Of a stretch of 64,000 nt of DNA, positions 7,986 to 16,541 are shown in pieces. Location of the stretch: positions 1 through 64,000 of the forward strand of contig NZ_FRCP01000011.1 in NCBI RefSeq assembly GCF_900142955.1, given 5' to 3'. How positions within the stretch are numbered: the first letter of the stretch is position 1; each line of letters starts with the position of its first letter. Source of the stretch: Anaerosporobacter mobilis DSM 15930. GTDB taxonomy: Bacteria > Bacillota > Clostridia > Lachnospirales > Lachnospiraceae. The translations under genes were made by a program, and so were the position numbers. The notes beneath the pieces were generated by a model. It was not told the DNA's origin. It searched no databases and was given only the letters and a program-made list of their open reading frames with translations.

Positions 7986-8014
7986 TTGCAAAAGTTTATA
8001 ATAGGTGCTATAAT
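7986..8014 (+). promoter_or_regulatory. Superoxide dismutase promoter
   Basis: TTGCAA (7986-7991), 17-nt spacer, perfect TATAAT (8009-8014); the start codon is 86 nt further on. Confidence 0.7.
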
Positions 8015-8100
8015 AAAGAAAAGTTAGACACAACTAACCGATAAGTGAATTATATTAAAACTAAAAATAAATAAATTAGAATCGTTAGGAGGATTTAATT

Positions 8101-8724
8101 ATGAGTAAAAATTATCCATTTCAATTAGAAGCATTACCATATGCTTATGACGCGTTAGAACCTTATGTAGATGCACTTACTGTTCAAATCCATCATGATC
8201 GACATGTACAGACTTATGTTGACAATCTCAATAAAGCACTAGAGGGAAGTAAAGACCATCAATCTTGGTCCTTAGAAGATCTTCTTGCTAATGTGAACGA
8301 GTTACCAGATGCCATTAAGAATGCTGTACGTAACAATGGTGGTGGTGTATATAACCATAATTTATACTTTGCTGGTATGAAGAATGGTGCAGGTGAATTA
8401 GCAGGTGAACTTAAAGATGCTATTGTTAAGAAGTTTGGCTCTTTAGATGAATTCAAGGCTGGTTTTAAGGCAGCAGGACTTGGACGTTTTGGTTCCGGCT
8501 GGGCTTGGTTAGCAGTAGATGCGAATAAAGAGCTTGTAGTTGTATCTACACCAAATCAAGATACTGTTCTAGCTGATGGTTTCAAACCTGTATTAGCAAT
8601 GGACGTATGGGAGCATGCCTACTACTTAAAGTATCAAAATAAGAGAGCAGATTATATTGACAATTGGTTCCAAGTTGTTGACTGGAACAAGGCAAATGAG
8701 CTTTATAAGAAAGCGATTAGCTAA
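8101..8724 (+). CDS. sodA: Superoxide dismutase, Mn/Fe family
   Basis: A 207-residue cytosolic enzyme that converts superoxide to oxygen and peroxide. Family signatures are intact: LPYAYDALEPYVDALT at the N terminus, ligand His31 in QIHHDRH, the NHNLYF His, and DVWEHAYYLKY with the last two ligands Asp and His. GGG in the NNGGGVYNHN segment and Gln in NQDTVL are the residues usually seen in Mn-type rather than Fe-type enzymes, so Mn or cambialistic use is likely (inference). No signal peptide. AGGAGG precedes the ATG. Control by the Fur/PerR-like site just upstream would fit an oxygen or metal response in an anaerobe. Monocistronic. Confidence 0.95.
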   Translation: MSKNYPFQLEALPYAYDALEPYVDALTVQIHHDRHVQTYVDNLNKALEGSKDHQSWSLEDLLANVNELPDAIKNAVRNNGGGVYNHNLYFAGMKNGAGELAGELKDAIVKKFGSLDEFKAGFKAAGLGRFGSGWAWLAVDANKELVVVSTPNQDTVLADGFKPVLAMDVWEHAYYLKYQNKRADYIDNWFQVVDWNKANELYKKAIS

Positions 8725-8745
8725 ATATAAACTTTCAACGTATTC

Positions 8746-8774
8746 TTGACAAATGAAATATAGGATGGTATACT
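8746..8774 (+). promoter_or_regulatory. Promoter for the T-box leader
   Basis: TTGACA (8746-8751), 17-nt spacer, TATACT (8769-8774). Confidence 0.75.
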
Positions 8775-8779
8775 GTGTC

Positions 8780-9091
8780 AAATTGAAGTGATAAAGTATA
8801 GCCAAAGGCAGTGAAGAGAAGGAGTACATCTAATATATATTAACAGAGAGAAGATGGTTGGTGTGAATCTTCATTATATTTAGATCGAAGCAGTCTCAGA
8901 GCCATGAACCGAACTGTTAGGTATTCTAACAAAGTAGATTTCATCGGAATTCCACCGTTATAAGGAAAAAGTATAGTTCTAATTCATATTAGAGAAGTAC
9001 TGGTGAGAGCAGATGTATATCTGAATTTAGGTGGTAACACGGACAAAATGTTCGCCCTAAACCAAGGAAAACTTGGTTTAGGGCGTTTTTT
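8780..9091 (+). promoter_or_regulatory. T-box leader, probable alanine specifier
   Basis: Stem I carries AGTA (8823-8826), AGAGAG (8845-8850) and the distal-loop segment GGTTGGTGTGAA (8856-8867). After TCGAA the specifier reads GCA (8890-8892), an Ala codon. Stem III is CAGAT/ATCTG near 9011-9023. The T-box sequence AGGTGGTAACACGG is at 9029-9042; TTTAGG before it can pair with CCTAAA of the terminator, forming the antiterminator. The terminator is CGCCCTAAACCAAG/CTTGGTTTAGGGCG (9053-9085) plus T's. Uncharged tRNA-Ala should therefore allow expression of the downstream aminotransferase. Confidence 0.88.
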
Positions 9092-9176
9092 ATATAAAAG
9101 AACCCCTTTTATATAAAATTCCCATCTAGAAACCCTATATCAAAATTTGAGCAAACAAAGAAAGGAATGGGTAAGT

Positions 9177-10394
9177 ATGAGATCTTTTGAAAAATCAAGT
9201 AAGTTAGAGAATGTATGTTATGATATAAGAGGTCCAGTAATGGACGAAGCTAACCGTATGATAGAGGAAGGGGTTGACATTCTAAGATTGAATATTGGTA
9301 ATCCGGCACCATTTCAATTCGATGCACCTGATGAGATTATTCATGATATGGTATACAATTTACGCAATGCGCAAGGGTATTCTGACTCCAGAGGGATTTT
9401 TTCTGCAAGAAAAGCAATTATGCAATATTGTCAGTTAAAAGGGATTCCGAATGTAGGGATTAATGATATATACACTGGTAATGGCGTAAGTGAACTGATT
9501 GTTCTGGCTATGCAGGGATTATTAAATGACGGGGATGAGATGTTGGTTCCTATGCCAGATTATCCATTATGGACAGCAGCGGTTAATCTTGCTGGTGGGA
9601 AAGCGGTACATTATGTTTGCGATGAACAGTCGGAATGGAACCCAGATATTGAGGATATTAAGAAGAAGATTACTAGTAAAACGAAAGGCATTGTAGTTAT
9701 TAATCCAAACAACCCTACAGGTGCACTTTATCCGAAAGAAATACTGGAACAAATCGTTCAAGTAGCGAGAGAGCATGGTTTGATTCTGTTTGCTGATGAA
9801 ATCTATGATCGTTTAGTTATGGATGATCTTGAGCATACAGCACTTGCTTCCTTAGCACCAGATTTATTCACGATATCGTTCAATGGTTTATCAAAATCAC
9901 ATCGTGTTGCAGGCTTTAGAAGTGGCTGGATGTGCTTATGTGGTGATAAATCAAGAGTAAAAGGGTATATTGAAGGAATTAATCTATTAGCCTCTATGCG
10001 ATTATGTTCCAATGTACCGTCACAGTATATTATTCAGACAGCCTTAGGTGGTTATCAAAGTGCAGATGAATTATTACTTCCAGGTGGAAGGGTGTACGAA
10101 CAGAGAGAATTTGTATATAATGCATTAAAGGAAATTCCAGGGGTTTCGGTAGTTAAGCCAAAGGCAGCATTCTATATCTTCCCTAAATTAGATAGTAAGA
10201 AGTTTAATATAAAGAATGATGAGCAATTTGCCCTAGACTTCTTGCGTGAAAAGAAAGTATTAATTGTGCAGGGGACAGGATTTAACTGGAAAGATCCAGA
10301 TCATTTTAGAATCGTATATTTACCAAATGTTATTGAATTAAAGAGTGCGACAGATAAATTAGCAGACTTCTTAAGCACATACCGTCAGAAATAA
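9177..10394 (+). CDS. alaT: Alanine/glutamate-pyruvate-type aminotransferase (class I/II)
   Basis: About 405 residues. A fold-type I PLP aminotransferase of the AlaT group that makes alanine from pyruvate and glutamate. Seen in the sequence: LNIGNPAPFQFDAP near the N terminus, NPNNPTGALYP for PLP phosphate and ring contacts, ADEIYDRLVMDD, and the Schiff-base lysine in SFNGLSKSHRVAGFRSGW. I chose the ATG at 9177, with AAAGGA 10 nt upstream; an in-frame TTG 30 nt earlier is weaker. The Ala-type T-box in front makes alanine synthesis the most likely role and supports this name over other aminotransferases of the family. Confidence 0.88.
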   Translation: MRSFEKSSKLENVCYDIRGPVMDEANRMIEEGVDILRLNIGNPAPFQFDAPDEIIHDMVYNLRNAQGYSDSRGIFSARKAIMQYCQLKGIPNVGINDIYTGNGVSELIVLAMQGLLNDGDEMLVPMPDYPLWTAAVNLAGGKAVHYVCDEQSEWNPDIEDIKKKITSKTKGIVVINPNNPTGALYPKEILEQIVQVAREHGLILFADEIYDRLVMDDLEHTALASLAPDLFTISFNGLSKSHRVAGFRSGWMCLCGDKSRVKGYIEGINLLASMRLCSNVPSQYIIQTALGGYQSADELLLPGGRVYEQREFVYNALKEIPGVSVVKPKAAFYIFPKLDSKKFNIKNDEQFALDFLREKKVLIVQGTGFNWKDPDHFRIVYLPNVIELKSATDKLADFLSTYRQK

Positions 10395-10431
10395 TAATAA
10401 CTACCTTAAGAAAAAGTTAAGATTGTCCTAC

Positions 10432-10460
10432 TTGGAAAAAATGGGATGATATGATAAAAT
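10432..10460 (+). promoter_or_regulatory. Promoter for the GtrA-family gene
   Basis: TTGGAA (10432-10437), 17-nt spacer, TAAAAT (10455-10460); the gene begins 57 nt further on. Confidence 0.55.
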
Positions 10461-10517
10461 TGGGATGATTTAAACGAGAATGCGTTAATAAAGGTAGAGG
10501 TTAATAAGGGAAGGGTT

Positions 10518-11003
10518 ATGAAGTATAGTCAAGAGATGAATGTAACCAATGAGATGAAAGAGAAGCGTATTCTGATTGATAAAATTCGCCGCTTTTGGGA
10601 AATACTAAATCAGAAAGAGACGATTTCCTATATTATCGTTGGAACACTTACTACAGGTGTGAATCTTACTGCGTATTACTGGTTATGTAATATCTGTGGA
10701 GTTGCTAATCTTATCGCAAATGCGTTTGCGTGGGTAGTGGCTATGTTGTTTGCATATTTTGCAAATGCCAAATATGTATTCAAACCAACAAAAAAAGAGC
10801 TGATTGGTGAAATATTACAAATAGGAAGATTTTTTACTGCAAGGTTTATCTCTTTCTTAGTAGAAGAAGCGGCTATGTTTGTATGTGTTGATCTTCTATT
10901 CGTAAACAATATGCTGATGAAAGCTATCATGAATGTTGTAGTTGTAATCATTAATTACTTTTTCAGTAAATATGTAGTTTTTAACGAACAACTTACAAAG
11001 TAA
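10518..11003 (+). CDS. GtrA family membrane protein
   Basis: 161 residues with a cytosolic N-terminal stretch of about 38 residues, then four membrane spans (roughly 40-60, 65-88, 105-125, 133-152). The spacing, and motifs such as YIIVGTLTTGVNLTAYY and NYFFSKYVVF, fit the GtrA family, whose members are thought to move lipid-linked sugars across the membrane for cell-surface glycosylation. No glycosyltransferase is adjacent, so the partner is unknown. The stop codon is embedded in a perfect 14-bp hairpin. Confidence 0.8.
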   Translation: MKYSQEMNVTNEMKEKRILIDKIRRFWEILNQKETISYIIVGTLTTGVNLTAYYWLCNICGVANLIANAFAWVVAMLFAYFANAKYVFKPTKKELIGEILQIGRFFTARFISFLVEEAAMFVCVDLLFVNNMLMKAIMNVVVVIINYFFSKYVVFNEQLTK

Positions 11004-11013
11004 GTTGTTCGTT
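10983..11013 (+). promoter_or_regulatory. Perfect hairpin overlapping the gtrA stop codon
   Basis: AACGAACAACTTAC-AAA-GTAAGTTGTTCGTT, a perfect 14-bp stem with a 3-nt loop. It encodes the last codons and the TAA (11001-11003). There is no T tract, so it is not a standard terminator; mRNA 3'-end protection is a possibility. Confidence 0.55.
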
Positions 11014-11068
11014 ATGAGTAAGATGAGAGGATTACGAATATCTACGCCTAATTGAAAAGAGGTATACC

Positions 11069-11566
11069 ATGGAAATAGAGAAGAAATATAGAGTAAAACA
11101 GTTACCAGAAAATCTAGATTCGTACGAGAAGAAGATTATCGAGCAAGGCTATCTGTGTACGAATCCTATTGTACGAATTCGTCGTAGTAATGAGGATTAT
11201 ATATTAACATACAAATCAAAATTTGGAATAGAGGATAAACAGAGCCAGAATGCATGTATATCCAATGAAGTAGAAGTACCATTGAATGAATCTGGTTATG
11301 AACATCTTAAATCAAAAGTTGATGACCATATGATTGCTAAGACACGTTACATCATTCCACTAACCGATGGATTGAAAGCGGAATTAGATATCTTCAGGGA
11401 ACAACTGAAAGGCTTGTTTTTTGTAGAAGTTGAATTCCCAAGTGAAGAAGCGGCAAGCGAATTTGTCCCTCCGGAATGGTTTGGAGAAGATGTGAGTAGA
11501 GATAAACGTTTTAAGAATAATTATCTTGCAACATTAGATGGATATCAAGAAGAAATGTTTCAATAA
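11069..11566 (+). CDS. CYTH-domain (triphosphate tunnel metalloenzyme) protein
   Basis: 165 residues. It begins MEIEKKY, giving the hallmark ExExK (E2, E4, K6) of the CYTH superfamily. Paired Arg and Lys residues follow along the sequence (VRIRR, LTYKSK, TRYIIP) with late Glu residues (AELDIFREQL, VEVEFPSEEAA), as expected for the eight-stranded tunnel that binds triphosphate and metal. Bacterial members hydrolyse tripolyphosphate or thiamine triphosphate, or make cAMP; short Firmicute proteins are mostly triphosphatases. Substrate here is unknown. Normal length; intrinsic terminator follows. Confidence 0.82.
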   Translation: MEIEKKYRVKQLPENLDSYEKKIIEQGYLCTNPIVRIRRSNEDYILTYKSKFGIEDKQSQNACISNEVEVPLNESGYEHLKSKVDDHMIAKTRYIIPLTDGLKAELDIFREQLKGLFFVEVEFPSEEAASEFVPPEWFGEDVSRDKRFKNNYLATLDGYQEEMFQ

Positions 11567-11574
11567 TAGGAAAG

Positions 11575-11602
11575 ATCCAGGGCGTAAAGTCCTGGGTTTT
11601 TT
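11575..11602 (+). terminator. Terminator after the CYTH gene
   Basis: CCAGG (11578-11582) pairs with CCTGG (11591-11595) around a short loop, followed by a GTTTTTT run. Confidence 0.75.
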
Positions 11603-11641
11603 GTATTGCTGATAATTCTTGTTTTTTGTCTTAGAAAAATC

Positions 11642-11695
11642 ATTGGTATCGACTTTCTTTACCAATGAACACGAATGAGATATTTATGTTATAAT
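11642..11695 (+). promoter_or_regulatory. Inverted repeat and extended -10 promoter for the nitroreductase gene
   Basis: ATTGGTA (11643-11649) and TACCAAT (11660-11666) form an inverted repeat about 25 nt before TATAAT (11690-11695), which has the extended-10 TG. No good -35 is present, so the repeat may bind an activator or repressor. Confidence 0.4.
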
Positions 11696-11741
11696 CGTTC
11701 AAAGATTTAAACTAGTGAACAGGAAAAGGAGTATGTATAGT

Positions 11742-12407
11742 ATGGATATCATGAAATTAATGAAAGAAAGACATTCCGTTAGAAGTTATACTGACAAGAG
11801 AATTGAAGGAAGTAATCGAAAAGAATTATTAGAATGTATAAGTGAATGCAATCAAGAAAGTGGACTACACATACAGGCATGTTTTGATGAACCCAAAGCA
11901 TTTGATTCATTAATGGCGCATTACGGGAAATTTGAAAATGTGCGTAACTATATTGCTATAGTTGGTAAGAAATCTAAGAACATAGAAGAAATGTCAGGTT
12001 ATTATGGTGAAAAGGTCGTTCTTAAAGCACAAGAACTTGGACTTAATACTTGTTGGGTGGCTATGACTTATAGTAAAGGAAAAAGTGAATGTAGAATTGA
12101 TAAGGGTGAAAAACTATACTTAGTAATCGCCCTAGGTTATGGTAAAACACAGGGAGTTCCTCATAAAACAAAAGAAATTACGCAGTTATGTAAGGTGGAA
12201 GGATCTATGCCTGAATGGTTTCAGCGTGGTATGGAAGCAGCATCACTAGCACCAACGGCGATGAACCAACAGAAATTCCTGATATCACTAGAAGATGGCA
12301 AAGTGAATGCAAAAGCATTGATGGGCTTTTACTCCAAAATTGATCTAGGAATAGTAAAGTATCATTTTGAATGTGGAGCAGGAAAGGAAAATTTTGAATG
12401 GAAATAG
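11742..12407 (+). CDS. Nitroreductase-family flavoprotein
   Basis: About 222 residues. The opening MKLMKERHSVRSYTDKRI carries the RxSxRxY signature of FMN-dependent nitroreductases. The second half (GLNTCWVAMTY; AASLAPTAMNQQKF, about residues 170-185) resembles the TM1586-type nitroreductase subgroup in which two half-domains form the FMN site. Substrates of this subgroup are largely unknown; nitroaromatics and quinones are possible. The ATG at 11742 lies 10 nt after AAAAGGAG, better placed than GTG 11715 or ATG 11733. It is followed by an ArsR-type regulator gene that may control it (inference from proximity). Confidence 0.8.
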   Translation: MDIMKLMKERHSVRSYTDKRIEGSNRKELLECISECNQESGLHIQACFDEPKAFDSLMAHYGKFENVRNYIAIVGKKSKNIEEMSGYYGEKVVLKAQELGLNTCWVAMTYSKGKSECRIDKGEKLYLVIALGYGKTQGVPHKTKEITQLCKVEGSMPEWFQRGMEAASLAPTAMNQQKFLISLEDGKVNAKALMGFYSKIDLGIVKYHFECGAGKENFEWK

Positions 12408-12543
12408 TAATACATGCGCTCCAATGTGGTAGCGTGGGAACAGATGAGACGATACCAGATAGAGATATAAATAGGGATAGTAATAGAGATAGAAATTGGT
12501 ATTAGAATAGTTCGGCATATATAGATGCACAAGGAGTAGAAGT

Positions 12544-12912
12544 ATGGAAAAATGTAAGTGGAGAATGAAAAAGATTGCTGATGAGCTTAAAGAATGTAGA
12601 AAACCATTTCTTGCGTTAGGTGATGAAACAAGACAACAGATTATTATTGCTCTGCTTGAGAGCGATTGTAATGGAATTCGTGTAGGTGAGATCACCAAAA
12701 AGACCAATCTTTCAAGACCTGCGGTATCACATCACTTGCGTATTCTTAAAGATGCAGGAATGATAAATATGAGAAGAGAAGGCACTAAGAATTATTATTT
12801 TGTGGATGCGTCAGAGTCACAATGGAAAAGAATCTTAGACTTAGTAGGCGTTATATATGAGAGTGCCAAAGATTTAACCAAAGAAGATCCGAGAAAAGTA
12901 GAGAAGTGGTAA
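12544..12912 (+). CDS. ArsR-family transcriptional regulator
   Basis: 122 residues with a central winged helix-turn-helix (FLALGDETRQQIIIALLES ... LSRPAVSHHLRILKDAG). The metal-sensing CVC motif of helix 3 is absent (ITKKTNLSRP occupies that place), so it is probably not a classical arsenic or cadmium sensor; members without it respond to redox state or other ligands. It lies 136 nt after the nitroreductase gene on the same strand, in a gap rich in GATAG-like repeats, and may act on the inverted repeat upstream of that gene. Confidence 0.85.
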   Translation: MEKCKWRMKKIADELKECRKPFLALGDETRQQIIIALLESDCNGIRVGEITKKTNLSRPAVSHHLRILKDAGMINMRREGTKNYYFVDASESQWKRILDLVGVIYESAKDLTKEDPRKVEKW

Positions 12913-12914
12913 AA

Positions 12915-12958
12915 AAAGAACAGAAATCGCTTGTAAAAGTAAGCGGTTTCTGTTCTTT
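12915..12958. terminator. Bidirectional terminator between convergent genes
   Basis: AAAGAACAGAAATCGCTT (12915-12932) pairs with AAGCGGTTTCTGTTCTTT (12941-12958). A-rich and T-rich flanks let it work in both directions. Confidence 0.85.
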
Positions 12959-12969
12959 ATACTGTTTAC

Positions 12970-15240
12970 TTAATAGATTCTAGGGAAGGTAACAATTGCT
13001 TTGAATAAGTCACCATCTAATACAATGCTGAAAGTACCACTTTGTAAGCTTGCCAAACTTTGAGCAATGGATAAACCAAGGCCAGTACCTTCTGTATTAC
13101 GGGAGATATCTCCACGTACGAAACGTTCCATTAACTCATCCGCACTAATGTTTAACCTTGTTGCAGATATATTTTTTACAGATACACTAACTTGTTCTTC
13201 ATTTGCTTCTAAGTCAATATATACTCTTGTACCTTTCATCGCATATTTGTTAACATTAGAAAAGACATTCTCGAGAATACGGAAGGTACTTCTTCCATCT
13301 GCATAGATGTATAGGGGCTCTTCTATATCTGCAAGATCGATTTCTAAATCATTCCCCGCAAGACGATCTTCGAATTCTCCAATTGTTTGTTTGATTAATT
13401 CAACTAAATTAAGTTTTTGCATTTGAAGTGTAATGGCACCACTGGATGCTTTTGAAGCTTCTACCAAATCTTCAATTAATGTCTTAAGTCGCTGTGATTT
13501 GGAATCTAGGACCTCGATATATTGGAGTGCGGTTTCGTTATCCAGATCTTCTTTCTTTAATAAATCAACATAATTAATTATGGAGGTTAATGGTGTCTTG
13601 ATATCATGGGATACGTTGGTTATCAATTCCGTTTTGAAACGTTCACTTTTTAATTTCTCATCCACAGCATTGGATAAACCATCGCTAATATTGTTAATAT
13701 ATTTACTCAAAACACGCATACTTGGTGTGACTTCAGTCTCATTTATTTTGTGTGTTAAGTCACCATCACTAATTTTCTTTGTTTCCTTAATGAGATAACT
13801 AATAGAAGTTACTGCAAATAGAAGATATCTTCCGAATAGTAAAAAAAGTATGCAAAGAACAATGAACCCGAGGAATGTAAATCCAGGAATTTTGAATAAT
13901 AAGGCAGTAATTAATGTGAGAACAAAGAAGCTTGCCCATATTGCGGTTGCATGGTAAGTCAATTCTTTGTGTGCAAAGTACTTCTGTGACCAAGTATTTA
14001 ATCGGTTTCCAATACGAACAACTAACATGTTTGAACTAAGCGTATTACATTTAACTCTTCGAACCAAACTAAAGAAGTTATAGATAAATATTGGATACAT
14101 AGAGATATAGATGCCAAATAAACGTAAAAAGTATTCATTCTCATTAGAAAATTTAGAATTAATCAGTTGGAATAGACAATTCAGTAACAAGAAGAACGTA
14201 ACCAATATCATTAGGGCCATTGTTTCTGTATTTAGCTTATCATAAGTGGTTAAACATAAGGACCGTGATTTGCTATTATAGCCAGCAAACTGTACACCTA
14301 GAATTAGGAATGCCAAGAATATAATAAAGATGATTGGCAAGTAAAGGATTGCTGTTTTATAGGATTGATGCATGGTTTGAAAACTATTATATGCCGAGGA
14401 AAAATCATCACCATTATATGGAAAGTCATTGATTGTAGCAGTGTAGAATACATAATCATCTGTCTTTTCTGTATGAACGGTAGTGTCTGATATAGTATCG
14501 TCAGATTCAGCTGTATCACCGGTATCATCTGCTTGTGTAGATGAGGATGAAAGTTGTGTTTTAACATAAGAGGACATCCATTCTAGGGTACGAGAATCCA
14601 AGAGGCCCCATTTCGTAACGTTAGTATTGTATATTGTACTATTGGTGTTGAGTACAAGGTAAGCATCACATTTAGATATGTTCTTCATGAAATCGGAGAC
14701 ATTTGCCTCTAATACGGAAGAGTCATCTGTTGCTATTGAAGTATTAGTAGTGTTTGCATTTTTCTCTGTCTGGACCTTATTTTCATTTGATTCGGATGAA
14801 TCATAGGGGCTTATATACTTATCAGAAACTAAGTTTGGAGAATAGTACTCTGCTCCTGTAGTTAAGTTCTTCACGTAATATATGAAATTACTGTCTTTTA
14901 CATTAAGAATTTGATTATAGAATTCGAATTTATCTTGGTCACTTACGAGTTCATTCATAAAGAATGTTTCATTAATATGAGACGTCGGGAATTCATCCTC
15001 TGATAGAAGAGTAGTCGTGTAACCGTTTTCGCGGTACATGACATAAGCGGCTACTCGTTCATTGTATTTTGCAAATGTTTTCTCAAAATAATAGGTTTCT
15101 GTGAACTTCTCATCGTTGCTTCCATAGTAGTCGGGATAATGAAAGATATGATAGATACATAACAAGAGGAGAAATCCGAATACAGCTAACCCAACTTGAA
15201 CAAACCATTTGACAGTTAGGGAATATTTTATTCTTTTCAT
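12970..15240 (-). CDS. Membrane sensor histidine kinase
   Basis: 756 residues. An N-terminal membrane span (about 12-30) is followed by a large extracytoplasmic sensor region to about residue 300 with a Ser/Thr/Asp-rich low-complexity stretch, then a cluster of five or six membrane spans (about 300-490), a HAMP-like linker, the HisKA domain with phospho-acceptor His545 in VSHDIKTPLTSI, and a HATPase domain with GTGLGLSIAQSLA near the C terminus. It partners the OmpR-type regulator encoded 72 nt upstream on the same strand. The multi-span core plus an external domain is unusual for VanS-like kinases and hints at sensing in or at the membrane. Ligand unknown. Confidence 0.88.
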   Translation of the reverse strand: MKRIKYSLTVKWFVQVGLAVFGFLLLLCIYHIFHYPDYYGSNDEKFTETYYFEKTFAKYNERVAAYVMYRENGYTTTLLSEDEFPTSHINETFFMNELVSDQDKFEFYNQILNVKDSNFIYYVKNLTTGAEYYSPNLVSDKYISPYDSSESNENKVQTEKNANTTNTSIATDDSSVLEANVSDFMKNISKCDAYLVLNTNSTIYNTNVTKWGLLDSRTLEWMSSYVKTQLSSSSTQADDTGDTAESDDTISDTTVHTEKTDDYVFYTATINDFPYNGDDFSSAYNSFQTMHQSYKTAILYLPIIFIIFLAFLILGVQFAGYNSKSRSLCLTTYDKLNTETMALMILVTFFLLLNCLFQLINSKFSNENEYFLRLFGIYISMYPIFIYNFFSLVRRVKCNTLSSNMLVVRIGNRLNTWSQKYFAHKELTYHATAIWASFFVLTLITALLFKIPGFTFLGFIVLCILFLLFGRYLLFAVTSISYLIKETKKISDGDLTHKINETEVTPSMRVLSKYINNISDGLSNAVDEKLKSERFKTELITNVSHDIKTPLTSIINYVDLLKKEDLDNETALQYIEVLDSKSQRLKTLIEDLVEASKASSGAITLQMQKLNLVELIKQTIGEFEDRLAGNDLEIDLADIEEPLYIYADGRSTFRILENVFSNVNKYAMKGTRVYIDLEANEEQVSVSVKNISATRLNISADELMERFVRGDISRNTEGTGLGLSIAQSLASLQSGTFSIVLDGDLFKAIVTFPRIY

Positions 15241-15312
15241 GGAAACCTCCGGAAATATAGTACAATAGTCAAATTGTATTTAAGTGACTATGATTAATGT
15301 AGTCCTGAGACG

Positions 15313-16005
15313 TTACAGGTCTTCTACTTTATATCCAATTCCCCAAGCAACTTTCAGATACTTTGGTTCTTTTGGGTTGATTTCAATTTTTTCTCTTATG
15401 TGTCTAATATGAACCGCAACGATATTATCGACACCAAAAGAGGGTTCATTCCAAATCTGTTCATAGATTTCAGAGATTGAGAATACTTTACCTTTATTTT
15501 TTACTAATAATTTAAGAAGATTGTACTCAATAGGTGTTAATTTAATTAATTCGTTATCAACCCAAACTTCTTTCTTCTCGTCGTCGATAATTAATCCACC
15601 AGTTTGATACAGATTCTTGCTTTCAGGAATACTACCGAATTTGGTGTAGCGTCGTAATGCTGATTTTACACGAGCAGTTAATTCAAGAGGATTAAAAGGC
15701 TTTGTAATATAGTCATCAGCACCTAAATTAAGGCCAACAATCTTATCCGTATCTTCTGATTTGGCTGAGAGGAAGATAATTGGCATTGAGTTGTCCTCTT
15801 CACGTAATGCAATCATGGTATGAATACCATCAAGGATAGGCATCATGATATCCAGTAAGAGTAAGTGTATCTGTTCATTATGAATAATATCAAGTGCCTC
15901 TTTCCCATTATAGGCTTTTCGTACTTGATAACTTTCTTGTGTTAGGTATATTGCGATTGCGTCAACAATTGCAGAATCATCATCGCATACTAAAATTGTG
16001 TACAT
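15313..16005 (-). CDS. OmpR-family response regulator
   Basis: 230 residues from the ATG at 16005 (MYTILVCDDDSAI), which follows AGGAGG; a 57-residue upstream extension in frame has no such site and is not needed. Receiver domain with the acidic pocket DDD and phospho-acceptor Asp in LLLLDIMMP, the Lys in ITKPFNPLEL, then a C-terminal winged-helix domain (LTPIEYNLLKLLVKNKGKVFS ... VAVHIRHIREKI). It is co-transcribed ahead of the histidine kinase. Targets are unknown. Confidence 0.92.
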   Translation of the reverse strand: MYTILVCDDDSAIVDAIAIYLTQESYQVRKAYNGKEALDIIHNEQIHLLLLDIMMPILDGIHTMIALREEDNSMPIIFLSAKSEDTDKIVGLNLGADDYITKPFNPLELTARVKSALRRYTKFGSIPESKNLYQTGGLIIDDEKKEVWVDNELIKLTPIEYNLLKLLVKNKGKVFSISEIYEQIWNEPSFGVDNIVAVHIRHIREKIEINPKEPKYLKVAWGIGYKVEDL

Positions 16006-16541
16006 AAAAATCCTCCTATTAATTATAGTAGATATATAGTGAGCCCAAAAAGTAGCATTGTCACTTTTTGTAGTGTTAATTTTTCTTTCGTAAAGCACCT
16101 TCTTATATATGTTATACCATAAACAAAATATTTTGTAAGCTATTTTTTGTAGACAAGCAGAAAAGAAGTTTATCATGCTATTATTCTGTTTGCTGTTAAT
16201 ACCTGTAATTCATAAGATATGTAACAAACAGCTATTAGAGGATAACCGTTGAAAATACATAGAACATAATGTTGTTAAAGCTAAAGAGATTATAAGAAAA
16301 TATTATAGTTAAAAAAAGGTAGTTAAAAAAAAGACAAATATAAATATTAAATAATTGATACATATGTAAAAATAATGGCAAAAAAATATAAAAAATAAGT
16401 AAAATTGATGAAAATCTGGTTTTTTCTCAAGAAAATAAATCAATATTAAGTATAACCTGTATTGATTTTGATGATAAGTGTGTTATAATATAGACAATAC
16501 AACATCAAAAGTATTACATAATTTTAAGGAGGATATGCATA
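16006..16541. promoter_or_regulatory. Intergenic region with promoter for the iron alcohol dehydrogenase
   Basis: A 536-nt AT-rich gap between divergent genes. The plus-strand promoter is TTGATT (16462-16467), 16-nt spacer, TATAAT (16484-16489). Farther upstream CTGTTTG (16186-16192) and CAAACAG (16225-16231) form a spaced inverted repeat that could be a regulator site. The stretch 16240-16460 is nearly all A/T with several A-tracts and may be an UP or curved element. No gene was seen in it. Confidence 0.5.

Noticed and set aside
12408..12543. GATAG-rich stretch between nitroreductase and ArsR-type genes as a tandem repeat
   Set aside because: The units are irregular purine-rich runs of 5-6 nt with no fixed period; low complexity explains them.
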